Below, one piece after another: positions 6,708-14,641 of a stretch of DNA of 18,992 bases (positions are counted from its first letter, which is position 1; each line of letters begins with the position of its first letter). Origin of the DNA: a bacterium. Lineage in GTDB: Bacteria > JACRDZ01 > JAJRWM01. The stretch is taken from contig JAJRWM010000216.1 of NCBI GenBank assembly GCA_024276815.1, positions 1 to 18,992 of the forward strand, in the 5' to 3' direction. The notes beneath the pieces were generated by a model. The model had not been told where the DNA came from, ran no database searches, and saw nothing but the letters and a program-made list of their open reading frames with translations. The translations under genes and the position numbers were made by a program.

Positions 6708-7561
6708 TGGTAGACCTCAATATAATCAATGAAGGACACGGAGCTTTCGCCCGTGTTGTCAGAGTCGTTCATGATGGCGATGCTGGCCCTGGCGGGCGGG
6801 GGCTCGCCAAACGCAGCCTGGTAATCCTCGACAATATTTACCCGCTCGTTTTGCCAACTCCCCAGGTTTTTGACGCCTTTTTGCCGGATTATCATTTTGG
6901 AGCGAGAGGTGTAAGCGCTGGTGATAAAATATTCCCGGTGATTTTTGTTGGCCCAGATATAGTTGAGACCGCTGTCCGGGGGATATTCGCCGTAAACAAG
7001 TTTCGCCGTGTTATATTTAACCTTGTCGAAAAAACTGGCGGAGTCCGGATTATATTCAAAAATGATGTAAACGCGAAGAGGATAATCATCGCCTTTTTTA
7101 GTTTTCGCGTCTCCCTTCTGATAAACATTTTCGACCTTCCAGCGCCATTTCACCAGCGGGTACTCGTAGACATTGAACTTGTTTTTGTATATCAGGCCGG
7201 ACGCGGAGGCCTCGCTGGCGGTTTTCAAAAAACTTTCCGCGCCATTTTTTTCAATCTTGTAGGTTGAATGTTTTTTTATTTTGGGGAAGGTTAGCGGTTT
7301 CCAGTTCTTCAGATCGTTGAAATCCTCCCTGAACAACGAAGCTGGTTCCCGGGCGAAACCACAAATAGCTATCCAGACAAGGAATAATACGATTAGAGAA
7401 AAATGCAACCAAGCGTAAATTTTGTCAGGGGGACTCTTTTTAGAAAAAAAACGTCCCCCTGTAACCCCCTGCAAAAACTTTAGTTGGCCGGTGGCAAAAA
7501 AAATACATCTGATTGCCACCCGTTCTAATTTTTTTTGGGCTAGTTTTTGGAGGCTAAACAT
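6704..7561 (-). CDS. DUF3047 family secreted protein with a repeat-encoded N-terminal extension
   Basis: The ORF encodes 285 aa. The C-terminal ~210 residues match DUF3047: FREDFNDLKNWKP, VKWRWKVENV, the signature DDYPLRVYIIFEY, LNYIWANK and a final SSVSFIDYIEVYH. Function is unknown; a beta-sandwich with carbohydrate-binding-like features is a guess. A signal-like hydrophobic segment (HFSLIVLFLVWIAICGFA) sits around residues 53-70. The ~34 codons before it coincide with dispersed repeat R4 read antisense. ATG 7561 has a good ribosome site (AAAGGAG, 9-nt spacing), favouring a start before the repeat. TTG 7408, just ahead of the signal segment, would give a normal 234-aa secreted protein but has no visible ribosome site. 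The gene is coupled to the DUF2064 gene by TTGA overlap. Confidence 0.8.
   Translation of the reverse strand: MFSLQKLAQKKLERVAIRCIFFATGQLKFLQGVTGGRFFSKKSPPDKIYAWLHFSLIVLFLVWIAICGFAREPASLFREDFNDLKNWKPLTFPKIKKHSTYKIEKNGAESFLKTASEASASGLIYKNKFNVYEYPLVKWRWKVENVYQKGDAKTKKGDDYPLRVYIIFEYNPDSASFFDKVKYNTAKLVYGEYPPDSGLNYIWANKNHREYFITSAYTSRSKMIIRQKGVKNLGSWQNERVNIVEDYQAAFGEPPPARASIAIMNDSDNTGESSVSFIDYIEVYH
7427..7527 (+). repeat. Dispersed hairpin repeat, copy R4, inside the DUF3047 reading frame
   Basis: AGGGGGAC at 7427-7434 pairs perfectly with GTCCCCCT at 7453-7460 around a TTTTT...AAAAAAAA interior. Then come a second C-run, GCAAAAACTT, GGCCGGTGGCAAAA, ACATCTGATTGCCACCCGTTCTA. Compared with R1, both arms have changed together (AGC/GCT versus GAC/GTC), keeping the pairing. 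On the minus strand this copy contains no stop in the DUF3047 frame. Confidence 0.75.
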
Positions 7562-7677
7562 GTAGCCAGTCTCCTTTTTTCAAACATTTAATAATGTTGT
7601 AGGTGTTGAATTAGAGGATTTAAATAATGTTTCGGTTCTTTTATCTCTAAATTATTTACCTGCCGGCCAGTGTTAAT

Positions 7678-8625
7678 TTATTCTACCAGGGAACCGAAAC
7701 AACTGCTGCCGGCGCCGGCGGTACAGGCGTAACAATGTTCGGCCAGGGTGATTTCAGGCTTGAAATTTGACCAGTCGTCAAGCTCCCAGAATTTAACCTC
7801 TTCGTAATCCTTGACTCGCAGGTTTAAAGCGAGATTGAAATCACAATCATAGATGTCGCCCTTGTAATCAACAGAGAGCAAATCGCGGCACATAAGGTTG
7901 GCCAAGGTGTCCGGATTATATTTTCGCGTAAGCAGGTCCAGGTATTCTTCCAGCTTACCCTGTTCGACAAGGAAACGCTTAAATCTTTTAATCGGTACAT
8001 TGGTCAAAGAAAGGAGTCGGTTAAACCCAATTTCATATTTATCTTTCAGGGTTTGCTTGTACAGCTTTTCCAGGCCTGACTGAGCCGCAGGTAAAAAATT
8101 CCCGCCGGGATTGTAAACCAGTTCCAAAACCAGGTCAGGGCCGCCGTAGCCCAGATTGTTTAACCGTTTCAGGACCTTGATACTGGTCTGGTAGACGCCC
8201 GCGCCCCTTTGCCGGTCAACATTTTCCTCGTAGACGCAGGGTAATGAAGCGACAATTTTAACCCGGTGTTTTTTATACAGATCGGCGTAAAAAGAGTATT
8301 CAGGAAGATCCAGAACTGTCAGGTTGGTGCGTACGGTTATTTTTTTATTGTATTTTGACAGTTCCTCAATAAATATTTCCAAATTAGGGTTTAATTCCGG
8401 CGCTCCGCCGGTAAATTCCACCGACTCAACATCGAGTCGGCTTAATTTCTTCAGAATATTTTGAGCCGTCCCGGAACTCATATTGTTGTTACTTTGACTG
8501 GAGGCCTCCTGGTGGCAATGGACACATGACTGGTTGCATTTATTCCCCAGATTTATCTGGATGATTTTCACATTGCCTTTTCTGATCGCCCGACCGGTTT
8601 CGGTTAAAAGTTCGCTGGCGCGCAT
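7678..8625 (-). CDS. arsS: ArsS-like radical SAM protein (arsenosugar biosynthesis)
   Basis: A 315-aa radical SAM enzyme. The [4Fe-4S] motif is Cys30-x3-Cys34-x2-Cys37 in NKCNQSCVHC, followed by VEFTGGAPELNPN. The C-terminal half has the family-specific TNVPIKRF-like block, MCRDLLSVDYKGDIYDCDFN, and the Cys-rich ending HCYACTAGAGSSCFGS. These identify the 'radical SAM/Cys-rich domain' family named ArsS. In cyanobacteria ArsS has been shown to act with the methyltransferase ArsM, joining a deoxyadenosyl group to a dimethylated arsenic species on the way to arsenosugars. No arsM gene is visible in this window, so the substrate here is inferred. The start ATG 8625 has GGAGG at 7-nt spacing and follows the glycosyltransferase stop by 13 nt. 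It ends with TAA. Confidence 0.88.
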   Translation of the reverse strand: MRASELLTETGRAIRKGNVKIIQINLGNKCNQSCVHCHQEASSQSNNNMSSGTAQNILKKLSRLDVESVEFTGGAPELNPNLEIFIEELSKYNKKITVRTNLTVLDLPEYSFYADLYKKHRVKIVASLPCVYEENVDRQRGAGVYQTSIKVLKRLNNLGYGGPDLVLELVYNPGGNFLPAAQSGLEKLYKQTLKDKYEIGFNRLLSLTNVPIKRFKRFLVEQGKLEEYLDLLTRKYNPDTLANLMCRDLLSVDYKGDIYDCDFNLALNLRVKDYEEVKFWELDDWSNFKPEITLAEHCYACTAGAGSSCFGSLVE

Positions 8626-8638
8626 AACATGCCTCCAA

Positions 8639-9340
8639 TCAGTAGTGTATTTTTGCCAGGGATTCAGGAGAAAATCCCAGCGCGTAGCCGAAGTTTATCA
8701 TCTGATTTTTAAGGGTCACTTTGATTACGCCCTGATCTTCCCACCTTCGGGAAGACGTTGTAACCCTTTCGTTTACTATATAGATAGCTTTTTGGTCTTT
8801 TTTGATTCTCTCCATTAATTCAATATCTTCCAGTAGCGGGATATCCTTAAACCCACCTATCTTGAAAAAATAATCTTTGTCAATAAATATTGCCTGATCT
8901 CCATAGGGTATTCTGGTCAGACGCGAACGCAGAGTTGTCGCCCGGCCAATCAGTTTCAGGATCGTTTTATCAGAATCAATGCCCAGCTCAAACGCGCCGC
9001 CGACATACTCGCTTGTTTTCATCACGCTATTTATTTTCTGGAAAGCGTTACCGGGAAGCAAGGTGTCGGCATGTAAAAAAATCAGGACATCACCGCCTGA
9101 GAGGGCGGCCCCTTTATTCATTTGCCTGGCCCGCCCCTTGTCGGAGCCAGTGATAACAACTCTTTTATCTGTTATAATTTTGCCTGTTTTTTGTTCAGGA
9201 TCGCCGTCAACGACAATTATTTCGTGAAGGTAAGCGGAGGCAAGCCTAAACAAATGCTCAATCAGCGGGTTTATCGTCTCTATTTCATTGTAGACGGGGA
9301 TAATAACAGAGATTTTACGGTTCTCATTGGTTGTATTCAA
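8639..9340 (-). CDS. Family 2 glycosyltransferase, TIGR04283 type (rSAM/selenodomain-associated)
   Basis: A 233-aa GT-A fold glycosyltransferase: ISVIIPVYNE at residues 10-19, IIVVDGDP (41-48), GRARQMNKGA (69-78), FLHADT (88-93, metal/nucleotide-sugar binding), IPYGDQAIF, and LLEDIELMERI as the likely catalytic-base region. The ending with TSSRRWEDQG is typical of the TIGR04283 group. The start is TTG 9340: an in-frame TAA lies two codons upstream and no ATG is available before the conserved beta strand; the ribosome site is weak (GAG). It is the first gene of the ArsS cluster and could attach a sugar to, or modify, the ArsS product, but that is inference from context. It ends TGA, 13 nt before arsS. 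Confidence 0.85.
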   Translation of the reverse strand: MNTTNENRKISVIIPVYNEIETINPLIEHLFRLASAYLHEIIVVDGDPEQKTGKIITDKRVVITGSDKGRARQMNKGAALSGGDVLIFLHADTLLPGNAFQKINSVMKTSEYVGGAFELGIDSDKTILKLIGRATTLRSRLTRIPYGDQAIFIDKDYFFKIGGFKDIPLLEDIELMERIKKDQKAIYIVNERVTTSSRRWEDQGVIKVTLKNQMINFGYALGFSPESLAKIHY

Positions 9341-9456
9341 AGTTTAATGCTCATGAAGAGTCGCCTTCTCTTCTCCTTGAACCTGGGATGCCGGGTTGGG
9401 ATTTCCATAACCTCAAAAGTTTAAGTTGCTCTTAACAAACACATGTAAGGCAAAAT

Positions 9457-9552
9457 CAAGAACTCTTTTTGTAAAACACCGCCCCCAAGCCCCCACAAAA
9501 ACTTTCATTTACCTGTCGGTAAAAATTGTATAACTGATAGTCACTTATTCTA
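9457..9552 (+). repeat. Dispersed hairpin repeat, copy R5 (diverged), in the 338-nt gap 9341-9678
   Basis: AACTCTTTTT at 9461-9470, GTAAAACACC, GCCCCC, a second C-run, CACAAAAACTTTCATTT, ACCTGTCGGTAAAAA and an end in CACTTATTCTA follow the same order as R1, R3 and R4. The G-rich left arm has been lost, so the main hairpin cannot form. The gap also holds the REP-like element at 9624-9678. The remaining stretches (9341-9456 and 9553-9623) contain nothing I recognise beyond the presumed promoter area of the glycosyltransferase gene. Confidence 0.6.
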
Positions 9553-9623
9553 ATATCTCCGGCCATGTCGCTCGTTCATTCTGTCCTGGTAAGGCGTCAG
9601 TCTTCCGGGGAAAAGACCTTATT

Positions 9624-9678
9624 TGTCATTCCCGTGCCAACGGGAATCCACTAGATTCCTGCATATGCTGGCATGACA
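9624..9678. repeat. REP-like palindromic element (GTCATTCCCG type)
   Basis: TGTCATTCC at the left end and GGCATGACA at the right end are inverted repeats with one mismatch. Inside, ATTCCCGT/ACGGGAAT (9628-9647) forms a perfect 8-bp stem with a GCCA loop, and a second weaker palindrome (GCATATGC) follows GATTCCT. This is the general form of the widespread TGTCATTCCCG...GGAATGACA bacterial interspersed palindromes, many of which are linked to RAYT transposases. It directly abuts the stop codon of the ligase gene on the minus strand, so it may also act as an mRNA 3' stabiliser or weak terminator. Confidence 0.75.
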
Positions 9679-11928
9679 TTACTGGTTCCCCCACTTCACT
9701 GACGGGTTACCTGTCCTGCCTGTTTTCACCCTTTTTACTTTACCAAGCCGGATCAGGTTGCTGAGCGCCAGCTTGCCTTCTTCGCTGTTGGGATAGCCCC
9801 TTGATATTTTCCGCCATTCCATTACCGCTCGCTCAACATCGCCGCTTTGCTCATAGGCGTACGCGAGATTAAACTGTGCCCTCAAATATTCCGGTCGCAA
9901 TTCCAGAGCTAACTGGTACTGCCCGACAGCTTCCTGGTATTTGTTCATTTCCAGATAGGTGTTACCAAGGTTATTATAGGCGGAGACAAAGGAGGGATCA
10001 AGAGCGATCGTTTTCGTAAACTCCCGAACAGCCTGTAGGTAGCGTTTAGTCTGTTTGTAAACTACGCCCAGGTTGTTATGGAAAGGCGCCTTGTCCGGCT
10101 CAGATTGGATGGCCTGCAAATAATAAATCGCCGCATGGTCAGTTTTGTTCTGTCTGAACATTAAGTTGCCGAGGTTGTAATATATCTCGGCAAGCCCAGG
10201 ATTTATTTTGAGCGCACCCTGAAAACTCTGTTCCGCCAGATCAAATTGTCCCAGCAGGGCGTAAAGACCGCCCAGGTTGTTAAACACTTCCAAAAAGTTA
10301 GGATTAATCAACAACGCTTTTTTGTAAGCGTCGACAGCCAGATCATATTGCCCTGCTTCTTTATATAGCTGGCCCAGGTAATTATAGGTATGATGATAAT
10401 TAGGACTTAGCTTGATTACTTTCTGATAAGCTTGTATCGCTTTTTCAGCGTCTCCCTGCTCTCTCAAAATATTACCCAGCAACAGGTAGTTTTTATAGTC
10501 GCAATCATAAAGACTTATGGCCTTCCGAAGCTCTTCCGCCGCCTTGGGCAGATTGCCCTTTTTATATTCATTAAGAGCGTTCCTGGTAAAGGTATTGCTG
10601 GCGAAAGGATAGTAAACGTAAAACAAGGTTACCAGGCCAAAAAGACAAGCCCCGGTATAGAGTATCCATCTGATATTATATATAAACTCAAATTCGTATT
10701 TTCTCTGCCGGGCCGGCTCGATAACGCTCAGCAGGCACCCGCTGAAAAACCAGAACATAACGGCGGTCGCCGGATTAGTCAGATTAAAACTGTTCATACC
10801 GTTAAAAACCAACACCAGCCAGCCAGCGCCGTAGGCTACCGCTAAATTATATTCCTCGCTGTCTTTTCGCAGGAAACGAACCATCTGGAAAAAAACGATC
10901 AACAGGAAACCGATAAACGACAGACCGCCGACAACGCCCTGCTCAATAGTTGTCTCCAGGTAATCATTATTTAAATGCTCGTTGTTGTATTGAATGTTCA
11001 GCCAGCTCTCGTTTGAAGCGTAGGGGGGGAAGGCGTAGGAGAAATTACCCTTGCCGACCCCGAACCAGGGATTGTCAAAAATGATATTTTTACTCTCCCG
11101 CCACAAGCGGAAGCGGCTGTTAAGCTCCTGGTTGTCTTTGTTGAAATACAGCGAAAACCCAACCACTGAGCACAACAAAATGGTTAACAGCAATCTGATA
11201 AGAGACGCTTTGCCGTGTCCCGCCGTATGAGGGGAGCTTAGGGCGAGATAGTAGATCACAACAATTCCGGCGAAGAGGGAGAGCGCACTGCTTAAATTCA
11301 TGGTCAGGCCCAGGCTGATAATCATACATGCCGTACAGGCCAGGATTAATTTACTGAAAAAGGTCTTGCCGTTTTCCCGGGCGAGCACAAGACCGACCGG
11401 TATGATCGGCGCCAGCCACTGGGCGTTGAAACTGGCGCTGCCCAGAGTATGCAGGGCCGCCCTGATATTATTATGAAAAACATATAAACGCAGTTTGGTC
11501 AAGAGGTAGTAGGCCGCGACAACGCCGCCCGCTAAAACCAGGCTGATGCTGATAACCACGAGTTTGCGCGTGCCGAGTTTGCGCTGGCTGATGATTAAAA
11601 AGAACATGATCAGTAGCAACAGCTCGGTCGATTTTAACAGGGCGAGCGGAGGGTTTACTGAAAATGGTATGGAAAACACTAACGTGGCCAGAAAAACCAT
11701 CAGGGGCCAGTAACTTTTATAGAAGGCTAAATAGATGCACCTTCGATAAATTATATAAAACCAATATATGGTAATAAGGATAATAAGGGAGAACTGGGTG
11801 AAGACAGACTTAATCAGAAGATAGCTTTCCGTGGTTTGAGAACTGTAGATTAAAGCGACCAGTATGAGCGCGACGGCTGTCGCCAGCCCCGCGTAGAACT
11901 CGAAAGTTTCCCTGCTTAGCTCTAACAT
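9679..11928 (-). CDS. O-antigen ligase/Wzy_C-domain membrane protein fused to TPR repeats
   Basis: A 749-aa two-part protein. Residues 1-440 are polytopic membrane sequence with a long external loop carrying the ligase/polymerase signature: SRFRLWRESKNIIFDNPWFGVG (271-292, including Arg272 and Trp276) and HLNNDYLETTIEQGVVG (318-334). After the last membrane segment, about residues 450-735 form roughly eight TPR units with the usual LG/Y/A/P spacing, probably for protein contacts on the periplasmic side. The family transfers or polymerises undecaprenyl-linked glycans, or glycosylates proteins (PglL-type); which applies here is unknown. The start ATG 11928 is 2 nt past the stop of the Cache protein, with no ribosome site of its own, so it is translationally coupled. 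It ends TAA, immediately followed by a REP-like palindrome. Confidence 0.88.
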   Translation of the reverse strand: MLELSRETFEFYAGLATAVALILVALIYSSQTTESYLLIKSVFTQFSLIILITIYWFYIIYRRCIYLAFYKSYWPLMVFLATLVFSIPFSVNPPLALLKSTELLLLIMFFLIISQRKLGTRKLVVISISLVLAGGVVAAYYLLTKLRLYVFHNNIRAALHTLGSASFNAQWLAPIIPVGLVLARENGKTFFSKLILACTACMIISLGLTMNLSSALSLFAGIVVIYYLALSSPHTAGHGKASLIRLLLTILLCSVVGFSLYFNKDNQELNSRFRLWRESKNIIFDNPWFGVGKGNFSYAFPPYASNESWLNIQYNNEHLNNDYLETTIEQGVVGGLSFIGFLLIVFFQMVRFLRKDSEEYNLAVAYGAGWLVLVFNGMNSFNLTNPATAVMFWFFSGCLLSVIEPARQRKYEFEFIYNIRWILYTGACLFGLVTLFYVYYPFASNTFTRNALNEYKKGNLPKAAEELRKAISLYDCDYKNYLLLGNILREQGDAEKAIQAYQKVIKLSPNYHHTYNYLGQLYKEAGQYDLAVDAYKKALLINPNFLEVFNNLGGLYALLGQFDLAEQSFQGALKINPGLAEIYYNLGNLMFRQNKTDHAAIYYLQAIQSEPDKAPFHNNLGVVYKQTKRYLQAVREFTKTIALDPSFVSAYNNLGNTYLEMNKYQEAVGQYQLALELRPEYLRAQFNLAYAYEQSGDVERAVMEWRKISRGYPNSEEGKLALSNLIRLGKVKRVKTGRTGNPSVKWGNQ

Positions 11929-11930
11929 GA

Positions 11931-14150
11931 TTATTTAGTATCGGGTGTCCGTTTCACTGGGGTAATACTTTTCTTTGCTTTTTTGCCGCTTTTGCTTTTT
12001 TTCATATCTTTTAAAACCATATCGACCTCCTCGGTTGAAAGGCCTATTCTGATTAATCCTAAAGCTCTATTTGCTTCTTTGAGCGGCTGGACAATCTCCA
12101 GGTTTCGGGCCAAACCTCCCGCGGTTGGCCGGGTCTTCGTGGCCACAACCGTCTCGCCCGCGCTATCAACGATCATAACATAATTAACGTTCTCCTCCTT
12201 CTGCGCCCAGCCAACGGCATCCTGCAAATCTTTGATTTTGCCGTCTTTGATAAACTTGACGCAAGCCGCGGCGATGCCTCTGGCAATGACAGCCCCGCGC
12301 TTTTTGAGAGCGTCACGCATCAGTTGGCGGACCTCCTGCTCGCTGAACAACGCGCCTATTTCTTCTTCTCTTTGCCGGGCGGCTTTGAGCAAGGTTGGTT
12401 TTAATTCTCCGAAGGTCTGAACCCGGTATTTGGGAGGCGGGTTGATTTTAAAATCGTTATCGGCGAACAATCCATTAATCTGCACGTCATCATAGCTGAT
12501 GGTAAGAATGTTTACCCCCTGCGGATCAAACCACTCCAGTTTGGCCGGCATAAAATAATCTCCGTGGATCATTATCCTCAGCTTGGCGAAGGTCAGCCCC
12601 TTGGAGACAATGTTCTGTTTTAGCAGCATGGTGATTACGTAGGTGGGGACATCGTTGATGATCTTGATATCAAAAGTGTCATTGCCGAATTTCTCAAAAT
12701 CAAGAGAGGCGAACTGGCGGGGGATATTGACCAGTTCATCGTTAACCAGTTCCTGATAATCCTTCAATTCCTCCGCTTTCATGGTGATGACCCGCCGTTC
12801 CGAAGGTTTAATCACCGTGGCCTTGTTGTATCTGGTGACAATCGACTCGCTGAGAAATGACGGAGATATCACTTCGAACCTGGTTTGTTTATAATATTGT
12901 TCATCGAAGTCGTTGTAAGTGATGAGGGTGTTTTTGTTTTTCTCCATCAGCCGCTGATAGCTGCTTTTCCGGACCTGATTGGCGGACTGGCGTATTTTCA
13001 ACCGATATTTGACTCCGTCCGGCGAAGTGACCTCCAGCTTGGTCAACACCCTCAGGCTGTTAATTTTCTGATTTCTCAGCGAACCGTCCAGAACTTTTCT
13101 GGTCGCCTGGCTGATTGGCGATAATTGCTTGATTTCCCGCGGAGGAGGTTCCGCTTCTGTCACCGCTGTGCCCAATGAATCCGTTTTCGGCGCGGCTGAT
13201 TTCTCCGGCGGTTGAGCGGCGTCAAATTGAGCTGTTGTGTCCAAAACCGCTGCCGGGGATTCCGCCCCAACATCCGGGGTGACAGGGAGCTTTGGTTGTT
13301 GGGGCGCCGCCGCGTTGAGGGGTTTCACCACTCCAACAAACCAGCCCATCTGGGAATAGGGAGCGAAGCCAATTTCATACCGGCTTTCGCCAACCTGATA
13401 TTCCGCGACGCCTGATTCCTCAGTCAACATCAGCTGGAAAACGTTTTTCAAGCCCTCAGTATCAGTTATTTTATCGTTAAGAATTTTCTTTCGCTCGGGA
13501 TGGTAGATATAATTGCCTTCCCCGTCAACAATGATGACATGGCCATTGTTCTCAATCTTGAAATTCGTGATAAGATCGGTAATTGACTGAGGTGTCCACT
13601 CAAACAGTAAAACTCCTTTGTCCATATTGCTTATATCAACCAGGGGAGTCGCCAACTGGATAACCTTCTTATTGGTAATATTTGAGGTCAGCAAAGAAGA
13701 AACATAGATATCGCCGGGACTCAGCTTCATGGTTTCCCTGAAATAACCTTTCGCGCTCTCGTCGTTGTAGCTCTTCACCTGGATACCGTCAACCACCTTG
13801 AGTTCCTCAATCCCCCGATCGTTGACAATTTTGATGACCTGGTAATGTTTAAACTCGCGGGCGAAATAAATGATGTTGCTTGCCCAGGCGGATCGTCCCC
13901 CCTTGCCAAATTTTTTTATCCCCTTGGCCAGGACCAGGATATCCTTACCTTTATCGTTAATCTGGATATTAATCTGTTTAATCAGAAGATTCGCCTGCTC
14001 GAGCAGTTTATTGTCAGTGGCAGTATTTGCCTTTTCCGTTTCTTCCGATAGCGGAGTAATCTTTTCCTGTCCCCAGGCTCCGAGAGTTAAACAGGCTATT
14101 AAAAAGATATTTATGACAATAAATTTACCTGATTTATCGATTTTATACAT
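11931..14150 (-). CDS. Periplasmic Cache-LolA-like-Cache-like multidomain protein
   Basis: A 739-aa exported protein. Residues 1-27 are a signal peptide (hydrophobic IVINIFLIACLTLGAWG). Residues ~45-278 resemble a double Cache sensor, with the typical GHVIIVDGEGNYIYHPE near 203-219. A Pro/Ala-rich linker covers ~280-345. Residues ~360-590 look LolA/lipoprotein-sorting-like: FDIKIINDVPTYVITM, a PAKLEWFDPQGVNILTISYDDV hairpin and NDFKINPPPKY. Residues ~600-715 look like another sensory domain (NVNYVMIVDSAGETVVATKTRP, then LGLIRIGLSTEEVD). A Lys-rich tail follows. No later membrane segment or kinase, cyclase or methyl-accepting domain is present, which is unusual for Cache proteins. AGGAGATCAAATG at the start overlaps the kelch gene stop. 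Ligand and role are unknown; the domain calls are pattern inference. Confidence 0.65.
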   Translation of the reverse strand: MYKIDKSGKFIVINIFLIACLTLGAWGQEKITPLSEETEKANTATDNKLLEQANLLIKQINIQINDKGKDILVLAKGIKKFGKGGRSAWASNIIYFAREFKHYQVIKIVNDRGIEELKVVDGIQVKSYNDESAKGYFRETMKLSPGDIYVSSLLTSNITNKKVIQLATPLVDISNMDKGVLLFEWTPQSITDLITNFKIENNGHVIIVDGEGNYIYHPERKKILNDKITDTEGLKNVFQLMLTEESGVAEYQVGESRYEIGFAPYSQMGWFVGVVKPLNAAAPQQPKLPVTPDVGAESPAAVLDTTAQFDAAQPPEKSAAPKTDSLGTAVTEAEPPPREIKQLSPISQATRKVLDGSLRNQKINSLRVLTKLEVTSPDGVKYRLKIRQSANQVRKSSYQRLMEKNKNTLITYNDFDEQYYKQTRFEVISPSFLSESIVTRYNKATVIKPSERRVITMKAEELKDYQELVNDELVNIPRQFASLDFEKFGNDTFDIKIINDVPTYVITMLLKQNIVSKGLTFAKLRIMIHGDYFMPAKLEWFDPQGVNILTISYDDVQINGLFADNDFKINPPPKYRVQTFGELKPTLLKAARQREEEIGALFSEQEVRQLMRDALKKRGAVIARGIAAACVKFIKDGKIKDLQDAVGWAQKEENVNYVMIVDSAGETVVATKTRPTAGGLARNLEIVQPLKEANRALGLIRIGLSTEEVDMVLKDMKKSKSGKKAKKSITPVKRTPDTK

Positions 14151-14158
14151 TTGATCTC

Positions 14159-14629
14159 CTAGTTAGTGATTATTTTAATAATTTCCCCGACTTTGGATAG
14201 CTGGTTTAATTCCACCTTTTTGGCTTGCTCGCCAAAATTTCCGCCCACCAGCAAATAGCCGCCGCGATTTAACAAGGTCATAGTATGTTCTTCGCGAGGC
14301 GTATTTAGTTTTTTGAGAGAATCAAAACGACCTTTTAAAACATTATAAATTTCCGCGTTTGCCAGCACCCGCCTGCCGCTCCGACCGCCAGTGACCAGAA
14401 CCAGCGCCGAGCGTGAGACAGCCGCCGCCGCGTGGGAACTGCGGGCTTCTTTCAGCGAACCGGTCAAATAAAAACGTTCGGTTGAGGGATCGTAAATTTC
14501 CGCGCTTCTCAAGTCGCCGGTATAATTTCTACCGCCGGCAATCAAAACCCGGCCGTCAGCAAGCAAAGTCGCCGTATGGCAGGCGCGCGCGTATTTCATA
14601 TCGCTGATTTTTTGGCTTATATTGGTCAC
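14159..14629 (-). CDS. Kelch-repeat lipoprotein, C-terminal part (blades 5-7) after an in-frame TAA
   Basis: The segment is in the same frame as the upstream kelch ORF and begins five codons after its TAA. It contains three more kelch units marked by ACHTATLLADGRVLIAGG, SSHAAAAV...LVLVTGG and EEHTMTLLNRGGYLLVGG, with AEIYDP and AEIYNV between them. Together with four units upstream this makes seven, the count of a closed beta-propeller, so the two ORFs are one gene. ATG 14629 has no convincing ribosome site and would start inside blade 5, making an independent product unlikely. It ends TAG 8 nt before the Cache gene, with the stop embedded in that gene's ribosome site. Confidence 0.75.
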   Translation of the reverse strand: MTNISQKISDMKYARACHTATLLADGRVLIAGGRNYTGDLRSAEIYDPSTERFYLTGSLKEARSSHAAAAVSRSALVLVTGGRSGRRVLANAEIYNVLKGRFDSLKKLNTPREEHTMTLLNRGGYLLVGGNFGEQAKKVELNQLSKVGEIIKIITN

Positions 14630-14641
14630 CGGATCATAAAG

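Noticed and set aside
3005-9552. The five similar repeats as a CRISPR array.
   Set aside because: They are ~0.5-2.4 kb apart with genes between them, are diverged from each other, and have no regular spacers or cas genes.
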